Below the pieces are notes generated by a model, which saw nothing but the letters and a program-made list of their open reading frames with translations, was not told the origin of the DNA and searched no databases. A stretch of 64,000 nt of DNA. Origin: Opitutaceae bacterium. Lineage in GTDB: Bacteria; Verrucomicrobiota; Verrucomicrobiia; Opitutales; Opitutaceae. A program made the position numbers and the translations under genes. Shown one piece after another: positions 8,489-17,496 of this stretch. Position 1 is the first letter of the stretch; each line of letters opens with the position of its first letter. The stretch covers positions 124,001 through 188,000 of the forward strand of contig JABTUS010000010.1 of the NCBI GenBank assembly GCA_015075305.1, read 5' to 3'.

Positions 8489-8748
8489 GCCCCGTCTTCC
8501 TGGTCGAGCTTTCCGAAGGCTTCGGCAATGAGGGAATCAATCTGCCGGGTTTCATCGCCAAGGTCGGACAACGCACCGAACCCTTTCATCCAAGGTGGCT
8601 CGGCAGAGCTGGAGTTTGTCAAAGCAGTGGAGGAAATCCGTTTCTCGAGCGCTTCAGTGACGAATTGTCGAAGCGAAATCCCACGCAAGGCAGCTCGGGC
8701 CTTCGCCTGGCGGAAGATTTTGTCAGGAATATCCAAAGTTGTTTTCAT
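8485..8748 (-). CDS. vapB: VapB-like ribbon-helix-helix antitoxin
   Basis: This 87-residue protein starts MKTTLDIPDKIFRQAKARAA followed by GISLRQFVTEALEKRI, the beta-strand and two helices of a ribbon-helix-helix antitoxin. The C-terminal third, rich in polar and acidic residues (WMKGFGALSDLGDETRQIDSLI), fits the toxin-neutralising tail. It directly precedes and overlaps the PIN toxin gene. The region upstream is AT-rich; a TATACT sits right against the start codon and probably marks an operator/promoter zone bound by the VapBC complex, though its spacing is too short for a normal -10. Confidence 0.87.
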   Translation of the reverse strand: MKTTLDIPDKIFRQAKARAALRGISLRQFVTEALEKRISSTALTNSSSAEPPWMKGFGALSDLGDETRQIDSLIAEAFGKLDQEDGA

Positions 8749-8881
8749 AAGTATAACCTGCCGTATTTATGGCTTGAGGCAAGTAAAACGGCGAAATGCA
8801 ATCGGAAATTTCAATTTCTTGACATTTTCATAGATGCTTTTCATTGCACTTGCTGAATCTCTGCGCAGTGGCTCCCCCTCC

Positions 8882-9925
8882 ATGCTGATCATAGAAATCG
8901 CCCGGAAGGCTCGCGTATCACCGGCAACGGTATCCCGGGCAATCAATCAACCGGAGCTTGTCGCGGCCGAAAGCCTGGCCCGCATCCGGGCGGTCATGCA
9001 CGAGCACAACTATGTGCCCGCTCCGATCAATGGACGTCGAGGACCGAAGACCCGCCTGCCGGAGCAGCGCCGGATTGGGGTATGGTTTGTCGGTGCGAAG
9101 GCCAACAATCCGAGCCTCAACTGGTTCCAGGATCAGCTGCTCCAGGTGCAGTCGGCCGATCCCCGTTATCGCGTCGATCTTCGCGTGCTCTTTTCAAACA
9201 GCCCTGCTGAAATTCCCCGGGTGCTCCTCGGGGAGCGGCTTGACGGCGTGATCATTCAGGGAATGGAGCCATCCCCGGAGTGCATGGCCCAACTGGCGGC
9301 GCTGCCGCATGTCTGGTTCATGACGCGCCGCTCATTCTCGTACAAGGGCGACTATGTCGAACCGAACAACGAGGAGAATGGCCGCATGGCCGCGGACTAC
9401 CTCCACCAGCGCGGACACAAGTCTGTCGCCGTCCTTTCAACCGACCCTGAATACAGCGCCGTCGCCAGGCGCACGAACGCCTTCTCCGCGCGCGCGAGCG
9501 AACTCGGCATGACGCTGCATGCGATCATGGGTGTGCCGAACCCCGGAGTCAGCTATCTCGAGTTCATGCCGCTGCATGCGGAGAGCACGGAGCTGGTTCG
9601 CCGTCTCCTGGCCTGCACTCCGAAGGCAACCGGGCTCTATCTCCCCGTCGACCATTTCAGCGGGGCGTTTTTCCGTGCGCTGAGGGCGGCGGGAAAAATC
9701 CCGGAGCGCGATTTCGACACGATCCTCGGCAACTACAACCCGATGATTTATTTCAATCTCGACCACCATCCGGCGGCGATCGACATCAACCTGCCGCTGC
9801 TCGTGCGAAAGGTGATCGACCACCTCCTCTGGCGAACGAAGAATCGCGATGTTGAGGGTCGCGTCGGGGTGACGGTGTCGCCGCGCCTGATCACCGTCGA
9901 AACGACCCTACGACCGGCGGGTTAG
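8882..9925 (+). CDS. LacI-family transcriptional regulator
   Basis: The helix-turn-helix is MLIIEIARKARVSPATVSRAINQPELV with the hinge region AESLARIRAVMHEHNYVPAPING, followed by a periplasmic-binding-like effector domain starting RIGVWFVGAKANNPSLNWF and including PNNEENGRMAADYLHQRGHKSVAVL and TGLYLPVDHFSGAFFRAL. The start at 8882 (347 residues) gives the standard LacI N-terminus; an upstream ATG at 8834 would add 16 unrelated residues. LacI regulators usually control sugar genes, but the neighbours are a toxin pair and a restriction-like locus, so its targets are probably elsewhere. The 3' end overlaps the convergent small gene by 18 bases. Confidence 0.9.
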   Translation: MLIIEIARKARVSPATVSRAINQPELVAAESLARIRAVMHEHNYVPAPINGRRGPKTRLPEQRRIGVWFVGAKANNPSLNWFQDQLLQVQSADPRYRVDLRVLFSNSPAEIPRVLLGERLDGVIIQGMEPSPECMAQLAALPHVWFMTRRSFSYKGDYVEPNNEENGRMAADYLHQRGHKSVAVLSTDPEYSAVARRTNAFSARASELGMTLHAIMGVPNPGVSYLEFMPLHAESTELVRRLLACTPKATGLYLPVDHFSGAFFRALRAAGKIPERDFDTILGNYNPMIYFNLDHHPAAIDINLPLLVRKVIDHLLWRTKNRDVEGRVGVTVSPRLITVETTLRPAG

Positions 9926-10222
9926 GTTGCGGGTCAAAGCCGCGGCGTCGCCTTCTTCCGTTCCTTCAAGAACTCGAAAACATTCGTCGAAAAGTTCGCC
10001 CAGATCGGGGCCGCGCGTCGCGAGTTGCATCCCGACGCGGAAAACCTGAGGCACTGCGATCCCGAGCACGTGGGCGTGCTCGCCGAGGAGGCCCTCAAGG
10101 GCAGCGAGAAATGCAAAGTCTTCCGGCTGGTCTTGCAGGCATTCGGAGCGCACGACGACCGCTTCAAAGCCGCTATCAACCAGATCGAACTGAATATACA
10201 GTGGCGCGACTGGATCCTGCAT
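9908..10222 (-). CDS. Small acidic protein of unknown function
   Basis: An open frame of 104 residues, strongly acidic, with alternating hydrophobic strands (PLYIQFDLVDSGFEAVVV) and a helical LAALEGLLGEH segment. I do not recognise a family. A Shine-Dalgarno-like GGAG precedes the second ATG (10222) by six bases, which decides that start over the ATG at 10228. It lies 34 bases from the divergent DNA methyltransferase and could be part of that island, for example as an accessory protein, but nothing in the sequence proves this. It has no helix-turn-helix motif, so a controller role is unlikely. Confidence 0.5.
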   Translation of the reverse strand: MQDPVAPLYIQFDLVDSGFEAVVVRSECLQDQPEDFAFLAALEGLLGEHAHVLGIAVPQVFRVGMQLATRGPDLGELFDECFRVLEGTEEGDAAALTRNLTRRS

Positions 10223-10256
10223 TGTCATCTCCGCTCAACCACTCAAATATCACCTG

Positions 10257-11438
10257 ATGCAAAAGCTTGCAGCAGAATTTTTCGCCGGGATCGGCCTAAT
10301 GCGAATGGGGCTGGATGGAGAGGGCTGGACAACGGTTTGGGCCAACGACTTCGACGAGAAAAAATGGGAAATATATCGCGCCAATTTCAACGATGATGCC
10401 GGTGTATTTGTGCTCGATGACGTCCACAAGGTGAATGGTAAGGATATTCCCGACATCCATCTTGCGACAGCTTCCTTTCCATGCAACGACCTGTCGCTGG
10501 CTGGGGCTCGTCACGGACTGGCGGGCACGCAGTCCTCGGCATTCTGGGGATTCACCGATGTCATCAAAGGCATGGGCCGCCGCAGACCACCACTGGTGCT
10601 GCTGGAGAACGTCCCGGGCTTTCTCACCTCCAATGATGGCAATGACTTCCGCGACGCTCTCCTCGCTCTGAACGAACTTGGCTATGTGGTGGACGCATTT
10701 GTCGTCGATGCGGTTCGTTTTGTTCCACAAAGCCGTCAAAGGCTGTTCGTTGTCGGCAGCCAATCGAAGCCGGATCGTCTTCAGGAAACGTCCGCACTAT
10801 TGCTGCAAAGTGATGTGCGTCCAGCGGCGCTCGCCGACTTCATCTTCATGAATCCTGAAATCGACTGGTCAATCCGAAGCCTGCCGTCGCTTCCGCTGTC
10901 TTCCAGTCGTCTGCAGGACATCCTTGAAGACGTTCCGTTGAATTCGGAACTCTGGTGGTCAAGAGAACGGTGTGACTATCTGATGAATCAAATGAGCGAC
11001 AAGCACCGGTCGGAAGCTGACCAAATGATTGCTGGTCTGAAATGGTCATACGGCACAGTATTTCGGCGAGTGCGCAATGGGCGTTCGATGGGCGAGCTGC
11101 GCACCGATGGAATTGCCGGATGCCTCCGGACCCCGCGGGGTGGCAGCGGACGGCAGATTCTTTTCTGTGGTGGCCACGGACAATGCAGGGTTCGCCTTCT
11201 CACTCCGCGAGAATGCGCGCGTTTGATGGGTGCTGATGGCTACAAGATCAATGTGCCCATGAATCAGGCTCTGTTTGGGTTTGGGGACGCCGTCTGTGTC
11301 CCCGTGATCCGGTGGATTGCACGGCACTACTTGAATCCTGTGTTCGGCGAGATATGTGACGCCCCAGAGGCGTTGCCCTCAAATCGCGACCACATCCGCC
11401 ATTCAATCCCGCGCCGTGCTGCCAAGGCGAAGCCATGA
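10257..11438 (+). CDS. DNA (cytosine-5) methyltransferase
   Basis: The 393-residue protein has the m5C methyltransferase motifs in order: motif I FFAGIGLMRMGL for AdoMet binding, motif IV ASFPCNDLS with catalytic Cys76, motif VI LLENVPGF at 115-122, motif VIII QSRQRLFVVG at 158-167, motif IX RLLTPRECARLMG at 313-325 and motif X FGFGDAVCVPV at 340-350. The target-recognition region between VIII and IX is short (about 145 residues). It methylates cytosine at a specific but unpredictable site. The ATGA overlap with the downstream gene suggests a restriction-modification pair. DNA here is visibly lower in GC than the flanks, a sign of horizontal transfer. Confidence 0.93.
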   Translation: MQKLAAEFFAGIGLMRMGLDGEGWTTVWANDFDEKKWEIYRANFNDDAGVFVLDDVHKVNGKDIPDIHLATASFPCNDLSLAGARHGLAGTQSSAFWGFTDVIKGMGRRRPPLVLLENVPGFLTSNDGNDFRDALLALNELGYVVDAFVVDAVRFVPQSRQRLFVVGSQSKPDRLQETSALLLQSDVRPAALADFIFMNPEIDWSIRSLPSLPLSSSRLQDILEDVPLNSELWWSRERCDYLMNQMSDKHRSEADQMIAGLKWSYGTVFRRVRNGRSMGELRTDGIAGCLRTPRGGSGRQILFCGGHGQCRVRLLTPRECARLMGADGYKINVPMNQALFGFGDAVCVPVIRWIARHYLNPVFGEICDAPEALPSNRDHIRHSIPRRAAKAKP

Positions 11439-12367
11439 GCAGAATCATACACCTGCTCGAATCTCTCGTTCAAAAGCAGCGCAAGTTTCTAAACAAGGGC
11501 GGACTTTGCGTTGGTTTGGTTGTGACCAAGAGGGCGGTGGAGCAGGGGCTTCCCTTGTTGCCAAAGACACTTCGCACGGATGAGGGCGGGCAGGTTGCAG
11601 GCCTTGGCAAAGCCGCAGTGCAGAAAATTCTAAGCGCACATGGCATCACCGCAATTTTGGCCGAAGAGGGTGGCCGCACAAGTCGTGGAAGCCTTGGGCT
11701 CATGGAAGCCTATGTAACGGCACTCAACGCGTTTCGAGGCAAGGCCGGCAAGGCGGAGCTCGATGCTGCCATGAATTGGTGGATTGAGAAAGTGCGTCTG
11801 CACTTTGCCAGCGAGGGGCCGAAATTTTGCTTCGACACTGGCAAATCCGTCGCGGCCAACCTCGCCGCCATTTTCGATCAGGCGGCGCAGATTCAAAGGA
11901 ACTCAGGCGGCACGAACTATGTTGGCGCCATGCTTCAACATCTGGTGGGTGCGAAGCTTGACCTCGTTCTTGGTGCTGGCACTGCTGTCCATCACGGTTT
12001 TTCCGTTGCGGATCAATCGACGGAACGGCAAGGTGACTTCGAGGTAAACGGCGTTGCAATCCACGTCACGACGCATCCAACCGAGGCATTGATTCGCAAG
12101 GCAGCAAGGAATATTCAGAGCGGTCTGAAACCCGTTATTGTCACGCTCTCGGACGGTGTCATTGGAGCAGCCTACTTGCTGAAAAATACTGAATGGAAAA
12201 GCCGCATTGACGTGATTGATGCCACCCAATTCCTCACGGCAAACGTCTATGAGCGGAGTCTCTTCAAAGCAGGGGAATGCAAAGCAACCCTCATCTCGAT
12301 TCTGACTCGATACAACGAGATTGTTGAAAAGTGTGAAACCGACCCGGTTCTACACATTCGCCTTTAG
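11435..12367 (+). CDS. Putative restriction endonuclease paired with the methyltransferase (DUF4928-like)
   Basis: A 310-residue protein translated from an ATG overlapping the methyltransferase stop (ATGA). The N-terminal half is helical; the second half contains TNYVGAMLQHLVGAKLDLVLG (about 160-180) and QGDFEVNGVAIHVTTHPTE (199-217), in which D201, E203 and a strand ending HVT resemble the acidic core of a divergent nuclease fold. I believe it matches the DUF4928 family, whose members often sit beside cytosine methyltransferases, but I recall this from memory and cannot check it. Size, overlap and partner all fit a type II restriction enzyme. No classical PD-(D/E)xK lysine is obvious, so catalysis is not proven. 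Confidence 0.62.
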   Translation: MSRIIHLLESLVQKQRKFLNKGGLCVGLVVTKRAVEQGLPLLPKTLRTDEGGQVAGLGKAAVQKILSAHGITAILAEEGGRTSRGSLGLMEAYVTALNAFRGKAGKAELDAAMNWWIEKVRLHFASEGPKFCFDTGKSVAANLAAIFDQAAQIQRNSGGTNYVGAMLQHLVGAKLDLVLGAGTAVHHGFSVADQSTERQGDFEVNGVAIHVTTHPTEALIRKAARNIQSGLKPVIVTLSDGVIGAAYLLKNTEWKSRIDVIDATQFLTANVYERSLFKAGECKATLISILTRYNEIVEKCETDPVLHIRL

Positions 12368-12515
12368 CGAGCTGGCACCTCCTCCTTCATGGTCGCGAAT
12401 AGGAGGAGCGGCAAGAAGGCGAATTGGCCGTGAAATCAACGCCAGCCTGTCGGTTCCCTGTCGCAAGCTTTCCCCTGTCCTGCCCAAGATAGGAAGCCGG
12501 AAGAGGAGTCAGCGG

Positions 12516-14453
12516 TCAGGGGCTGGTCTTCTCCCGCCCGAGTTTCAATCGCTGGCCTTCGCGGCCGAAGCGCAGCGCCTCCTCGTGACGGCCGGATTCG
12601 TCGAGGAGCTGGGCGAGGAGCAGGAAGGCCTCGGCGCGGGTGGGCTGGGCGGCGGTCAGTTCACGGAGCTGGCGCATGGCGTCGGACGGGCGTTGCTCAG
12701 CGACCAGCATGACAGCGAGCACCCAGCGGCTTTCATGGCGCGCGGGGTCGCGCCTGACGATTGCCTCGAGGTGGGTGATCGCTTCGGCGCGCCGGTCCAG
12801 GGCGATGAGCGTCATGGCAAGGTTGTGCTCGCTGTCGGAGAACCCCGGATCCGCAGCAAGCGCCGCTTCGAATTCCGACAGGGCTGCAGCCGGTTTTCTT
12901 TCGTTGAGCAGCAGCGTGCCGAGCTGGTTGTGCGCGGCCGCATGGGTCGGACGCAACGCGACGGCGCGTTCGAAGTGTGCCCGCGCCCCGGCGGTGTCGC
13001 CCGCGGTCAGTCGGCTGGCGCCCAGATTGTATTCAGCTTCCGGATACTCAGGCCGCAGCCGGATGGCCGTCTCAAACCATTGCTCCGCCTCGGTGGTCCT
13101 GCCCGCCTGCCTCAGGGCGACTCCGAGGTTGTTGGCCACTTCGGCGGAGTTGGGGCGCAGCCTGAAGGCTGACTCGAGATGACCGATGGCTTCCGTGGGC
13201 CTGCCGGAGTCCAGGAGGAGCAGGGCCAGATTCGTGTGGCTCATCCACGAGTTGGGATTCCGTTCCAGAGTGGCTCGATGCAGCGTCTCGACGTCGCGAT
13301 AGGGCCCGCACTGGCGCCAGGTCAGGATGCCCAGCGTGACGAACAGGATGCCGCAGCCGGCGCGAGCGGCGATGCGGGCGTTGCGCGCGGAAGTGCTGAC
13401 AGCGCCATCGATGGCCGCGCCTGCAAGTGCAAGGGGTCCGATGCATGCGAGGTACTGCCAGTGGTCCGCGGCGTAGGAGAAGTTGAACCCGTAGACGTTC
13501 ATAAAGCCCATCACCGGGAAGAGTGACCCGAGGAAGAACAGCAGTGCGGTGAGTGGGGCGCGATCGCGCTTGTGAAACAGCCATGCCGCCGCCAGCAGTC
13601 CGATCGCCGCCAGAACGGGAAGCCAGGTGACGACCGATGCTGGATTGATCGTCCATCGCGGATAGATGAAATTCAGGTCAAACGGCCAGAGCAGCTTGCC
13701 TAGGTAAAACCACACGATCCTGCCCGCCAGCGCGAACCTCGACAACCAGTCGAGATCGAAGCTCTCGCCCCTGGCTCCGACAATGGAATGCTCGACCCAG
13801 GCGCTGAAAAGTCCGAATGCGGCTCCCGCGACAAACCAAGGCAGCAGCGGGCGGATGTCGCGCCAGGTCAGTCGTCCCTCTTTCCACCAGGCGCCAAGCA
13901 GGAGCGCCGCCGGCAGGGTGGCTGTGACCGACTTGGTCAGCAGCGCGGCCACAAAGAAACAGGTCGCGAGCAGGTATCTGCGGGGTGTTGGATGTTCACG
14001 GTGTCGAAGATAGGCAAGGGCTGCAGCCAGGTAGAGCAGGAGCGACAGCGTGTTCTTCTGTTCGGCAATCCATGCCACGGACTCGACGCAGACCGGGTGC
14101 AGAGCAAACAACGCCGCACCGAACCAGGCGCCGCGGATGTCGAGCCGCGCAAGCACGCGCCAGAGGAGCAGGGCGGCAAGGGCGTGAAAGGCCACGGTGC
14201 ATAGATGATAACCCAGCGGAGCATCGCCCCAGATCCTGTGTTGAATCCAGAACGCGCTGTGCAGGGCGGGGTAGTACTGCTCGGTGGCGCCCAGCTTCGT
14301 CCAGATCCGTGCAAGACCGTCGAGCGAGCGCAGAGGCGGGGCGGTGACGTAGTCGGAATCGTTCCAGACGAAGCCCGCGCGGTAGGTCGGGATGTAGGCC
14401 GCAAAAACCGCGACCAGGAGCGCGCATCCGAGAAGCCATTGCCGACGATTCAC
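12516..14453 (-). CDS. TMTC-like polytopic membrane protein with C-terminal TPR repeats
   Basis: The 645-residue protein starts with a membrane segment and about ten more follow to residue 380, including WNDSDYVTAPPL early on and FALHPVCVESVAWIAEQKNTLSLLLYLAA, a block shared with TMTC and other GT-C type O-mannosyltransferase-like proteins. From about 410 onwards there are six or so tetratricopeptide repeats, e.g. NSWMSHTNLALLLLDSGRP, SAEVANNLGVALRQAGRT and YPEAEYNLGASRLTAGD. In animals TMTC proteins mannosylate cadherins; bacterial members are uncharacterised. The early HPVCVESVAW and acidic D residues fit a lipid-linked sugar transferase. It is divergent to rmuC and stands alone. The TPR part likely binds a partner protein. 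Confidence 0.78.
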   Translation of the reverse strand: MNRRQWLLGCALLVAVFAAYIPTYRAGFVWNDSDYVTAPPLRSLDGLARIWTKLGATEQYYPALHSAFWIQHRIWGDAPLGYHLCTVAFHALAALLLWRVLARLDIRGAWFGAALFALHPVCVESVAWIAEQKNTLSLLLYLAAALAYLRHREHPTPRRYLLATCFFVAALLTKSVTATLPAALLLGAWWKEGRLTWRDIRPLLPWFVAGAAFGLFSAWVEHSIVGARGESFDLDWLSRFALAGRIVWFYLGKLLWPFDLNFIYPRWTINPASVVTWLPVLAAIGLLAAAWLFHKRDRAPLTALLFFLGSLFPVMGFMNVYGFNFSYAADHWQYLACIGPLALAGAAIDGAVSTSARNARIAARAGCGILFVTLGILTWRQCGPYRDVETLHRATLERNPNSWMSHTNLALLLLDSGRPTEAIGHLESAFRLRPNSAEVANNLGVALRQAGRTTEAEQWFETAIRLRPEYPEAEYNLGASRLTAGDTAGARAHFERAVALRPTHAAAHNQLGTLLLNERKPAAALSEFEAALAADPGFSDSEHNLAMTLIALDRRAEAITHLEAIVRRDPARHESRWVLAVMLVAEQRPSDAMRQLRELTAAQPTRAEAFLLLAQLLDESGRHEEALRFGREGQRLKLGREKTSP

Positions 14454-14585
14454 CAGACGGTAGGTTCGCTCGGGCGTTGTTCATGTGGCAAACCAAAGGT
14501 GAGCCTGTCTTGAGAACGCGAGGAGGGGAAGCCGGTGAATCCGCCTCGACCTTGCAGCCCGGTCGCGACAGACCGGAGGGCTGCC

Positions 14586-16130
14586 ATGCTGTCCCTTCTC
14601 ATTGTCGTTGTCGTTCTTTGCGCGGCCATCCTGGGGCTGCTGCTGTTTCTGACATTTCGCCGACGCGATGATGAAAACGGCGGGCATGCGCTGGACGCGC
14701 GTTTTTCAGGAGTAACGGAGTCCTTGAGGCGCCTGGAGCAGGCCTCGCAGGAAGGTGCGGCCCAGGCCCGCAGGGAGGCGAATGAGAATGCCGGCGCATT
14801 GCGCGAGGAGCTGTCGCGCCGCATCGAGGCCAATCACCTGGCCGCGAGCACCCGTGCCGACGAGGCCCGGCGTGAGGCGCGGGAACAGATGGAGGCTGTG
14901 CGGCAGTCCGTCGACACGCGGTTGAGGGAGTCGGCGGAACGCACGGAGGGAAGCGTCGTCCGGCTGCGCGCGGAGCTGACCGATGCATTTTCGATCGCGC
15001 GGAATGAAACGCGGCAGCTCATCACCACGTTCCAGACGACCGTGAAGGATGCACTGGCCGACTCGCGCACCCACCAGGGCGCGGAGCTTGCGGGATTTTC
15101 CCAGCGCCTGCGGGATTTGAACACGGCGGTGACGGATCAACTGGACAAGGTCCGGCAGACGCTGGACCAGCGTCTGACCGAACTGCAGACGCAGAACGCG
15201 GCGAAGCTGGATGAGATGAGGCAGACGGTCGACCAGCGGTTGCAGGCGACGCTCGAGCAGCGGCTGGGCGACTCGTTCAAGGTCGTGAGCGAGAGCCTTG
15301 AGAAGGTCACGCGGAGCCTCGGCGAGATGCAGCAGATCGCCTCGGGCGTGGGCGATCTCAAGCGGGTGCTGACGAATGTGAAGACCCGCGGCACCTGGAG
15401 CGAGGTCCAGCTTTCCGCCCTGCTTGAGCAGGTGCTGACCACGGAGCAGTTCGCGGCCAACATCGCGCCCAATCCCGCATCGGGCGAACGGGTGGAGTTT
15501 GCGATCAAGCTGCCGGGACGCGACCAGCCGGACAAACCGGTCTGGCTTCCGATCGATGCGAAGTTTCCGGTGGAGGACTATCAGCGGCTCGTTGATGCGG
15601 CGGATCGTGCGGATGCGCAGGCCGTGCTTGAGGCGGGCAATGCTCTCGAAGCGCGAATCCGCAGTTCGGCGCGCGACATCTCGACCAAGTACGTGGCGCC
15701 GCCGCACACGACCGACTTCGGCATTCTCTACCTCCCCACGGAAGGCCTGTATGCAGAAGCGCTGCGACGTCCGGGGCTGGCGGAGGCGCTGCAGCGTGAG
15801 CACCGGATTGTCATTGCGGGCCCGACGACTCTGGCCGCGCTGCTCAACAGCCTGCAGATGGGATTCCGCACGCTCGCGATCCAGCAGAGATCCAGCGAAG
15901 TGTGGCTGGTCCTCGGAGCAGTCAAAACCGAGTTCGGAAAATTTGCCGAGATACTCGCGAAAGTTAAGAAGAAGCTTGATGAAGCGAGCACGCACATGGA
16001 GCAGACGGGGGTGCGCTCTCGAGCGATCGAGCGCAAACTGCGCAGTGTGGAGACCCTCCCGGCCGAGGATGCCGCGCGACTGCTGCCCCGTCTGGACACC
16101 GACCCAGCGGTTGATGAGGCGGCGGAATAA
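14586..16130 (+). CDS. rmuC: DNA recombination protein RmuC
   Basis: An N-terminal membrane anchor (MLSLLIVVVVLCAAILGLLL) is followed by a long coiled coil (about 45-270) full of heptads, and then the RmuC nuclease-like domain: GVGDLKRVLTNVKTRGTWSEVQL, PVWLPIDAKFPVEDYQRL, VAPPHTTDFGILYLPTEGLYAE and AGPTTLAALLNSLQMGFRTLAIQQ. RmuC limits inversions at short inverted repeats in E. coli. I chose ATG 14586 (514 residues) because GGAGGG lies five bases upstream, an ideal ribosome-binding site; an upstream in-frame ATG at 14535 adds residues without a membrane or coiled-coil character. pldA follows after 15 bases. Confidence 0.93.
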   Translation: MLSLLIVVVVLCAAILGLLLFLTFRRRDDENGGHALDARFSGVTESLRRLEQASQEGAAQARREANENAGALREELSRRIEANHLAASTRADEARREAREQMEAVRQSVDTRLRESAERTEGSVVRLRAELTDAFSIARNETRQLITTFQTTVKDALADSRTHQGAELAGFSQRLRDLNTAVTDQLDKVRQTLDQRLTELQTQNAAKLDEMRQTVDQRLQATLEQRLGDSFKVVSESLEKVTRSLGEMQQIASGVGDLKRVLTNVKTRGTWSEVQLSALLEQVLTTEQFAANIAPNPASGERVEFAIKLPGRDQPDKPVWLPIDAKFPVEDYQRLVDAADRADAQAVLEAGNALEARIRSSARDISTKYVAPPHTTDFGILYLPTEGLYAEALRRPGLAEALQREHRIVIAGPTTLAALLNSLQMGFRTLAIQQRSSEVWLVLGAVKTEFGKFAEILAKVKKKLDEASTHMEQTGVRSRAIERKLRSVETLPAEDAARLLPRLDTDPAVDEAAE

Positions 16131-16145
16131 AGGGGCGCATCTGTC

Positions 16146-17354
16146 GTGAGCTTTCGATTTGTGGCATCAATCCTCGCGGTCCTCGTCCTTGTGACGGTTG
16201 GTCCCTTTTGTTTGCAGGGGCAGGCCGAATCGGCGACGGTGAGCAGCCTGATACCTCCGCGTGCGCCAGTCGCGCCGGGGGCATCGGTTGAAATTGACTG
16301 GGTTGCTCTCAATCCATCCGCGGAGGAGATTGCGTTCAAGCTGCCTCATGAAATCTCCGCCCGCTTGATTGCGGGGAATGAATCCTGGCCGGTGCGACTG
16401 GCATCGACGCAACTGACGCCGGCGACAATTCCACCAGGCGGATTCGCGTCAAAGGCCTATGCGTTGGCGCTCCCCTCCGGAGCCAAAGGCAGGGTCATTC
16501 TCGAAGTTCCTGATGTCGATGGAGGTGACGCAATCCAGGCGGTGATCGTCATCAGGGAGGATGGCGTCACGGCACCGCCAAAAACTTCCATTCCCCTGAC
16601 AAATTTTGCGGTGAAGAAGCCGGCCGCCTCGGCGATCGAACGCAGCTTTGCGGGGCGGCTGAGCGCCCATGAGGGAATCTATTTTGTCTATGGTACGAAG
16701 AAGCCTGCGGCGAAGTTCCAGTTCAGCTTCAAGTATCGACTGCTGGGAGTTGAGCATGATGGCGTGCCCCGGACGCTGCAGTTCGCCTACACGCAGCGTT
16801 CGCTGTGGGACATCACTGGGCCGTCGAGTCCGTTTTTTGACACCAGCTACATGCCGGAGCTGATGATTGAATCGCTTGCACCGATGCCGACAACGCCCTC
16901 GGATCGTTTCATCTGGCTCGGCTATCAGGCGGGCTACAAGCATGAATCGAACGGACGCGACGGCCCGCTGTCGCGAAGCCTGAACACCCTGAACCTGCGC
17001 ACCGCCTTTGTGGTCGGCAATCCCGATGGGTGGCGCATGATTGTGATCCCTGAGATTTTCGGCTATGTCTTCGATCTGGACAACAACCCGGACATCGCGG
17101 ACTACCGGGGATACGGACTATTGCGCATGATCGTCGGAAAAAATGACGGGCCCGCACTGATGTTCTCGGGTCGCGCGGGCAAGGACTTCGATCATTTCAC
17201 CTGGCAGCTCGATCTGACAGTGCCGTTTCGCACGCGCCTCCTCGAATTCGAATCGTATCTGCTGCTTCAATACTTCAACGGCTTCGGCGAAAGCCTGCGG
17301 ACCTATCGGTTGAAATCTGACGAGGCCCGGCTCGGAATCTCCTTTGTGCGCTGA
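16146..17354 (+). CDS. pldA: Outer-membrane phospholipase A (OMPLA)
   Basis: The product starts with a GTG codon and a signal peptide (SFRFVASILAVLVLVTVGPFCLQGQAES), then has an immunoglobulin-like extension of about 150 residues before the phospholipase barrel. The barrel shows FDTSYMPELMIESL, the catalytic block GYKHESNGRDGPLSRSLN with His266, Ser268 and Asn280 (the same spacing as the OMPLA catalytic triad) and a serine ten residues after the histidine that matches the calcium ligand. OMPLA hydrolyses phospholipids in the outer leaflet of the outer membrane when asymmetry is lost. The N-terminal extension is longer than in enterobacterial PldA. It is probably cotranscribed with rmuC. Confidence 0.91.
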   Translation: MSFRFVASILAVLVLVTVGPFCLQGQAESATVSSLIPPRAPVAPGASVEIDWVALNPSAEEIAFKLPHEISARLIAGNESWPVRLASTQLTPATIPPGGFASKAYALALPSGAKGRVILEVPDVDGGDAIQAVIVIREDGVTAPPKTSIPLTNFAVKKPAASAIERSFAGRLSAHEGIYFVYGTKKPAAKFQFSFKYRLLGVEHDGVPRTLQFAYTQRSLWDITGPSSPFFDTSYMPELMIESLAPMPTTPSDRFIWLGYQAGYKHESNGRDGPLSRSLNTLNLRTAFVVGNPDGWRMIVIPEIFGYVFDLDNNPDIADYRGYGLLRMIVGKNDGPALMFSGRAGKDFDHFTWQLDLTVPFRTRLLEFESYLLLQYFNGFGESLRTYRLKSDEARLGISFVR

Positions 17355-17496
17355 TGGCGCTTGTGTCTGGGCGACTCCAGTCACCCCGCTTTCCTCCGTC
17401 GTCCAGTCTTCGGGCTTGGCCTGCCGGATTCAATTCCCTTGAATGCCTGCTTCCGTTTCCATCCACGCAAGTTCAATCAATTCAACTCCGCATCCC

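Noticed and set aside
8749-8765. TATACT next to the vapB start as a -10 box
   Set aside because: It touches the start codon, so transcription would begin inside the gene; kept only as part of an AT-rich operator zone.
14706-15995. 429-codon minus-strand frame opposite rmuC
   Set aside because: Pure shadow of rmuC: the product is Arg/Leu-rich low-complexity and rmuC has full family motifs and an ideal ribosome-binding site.
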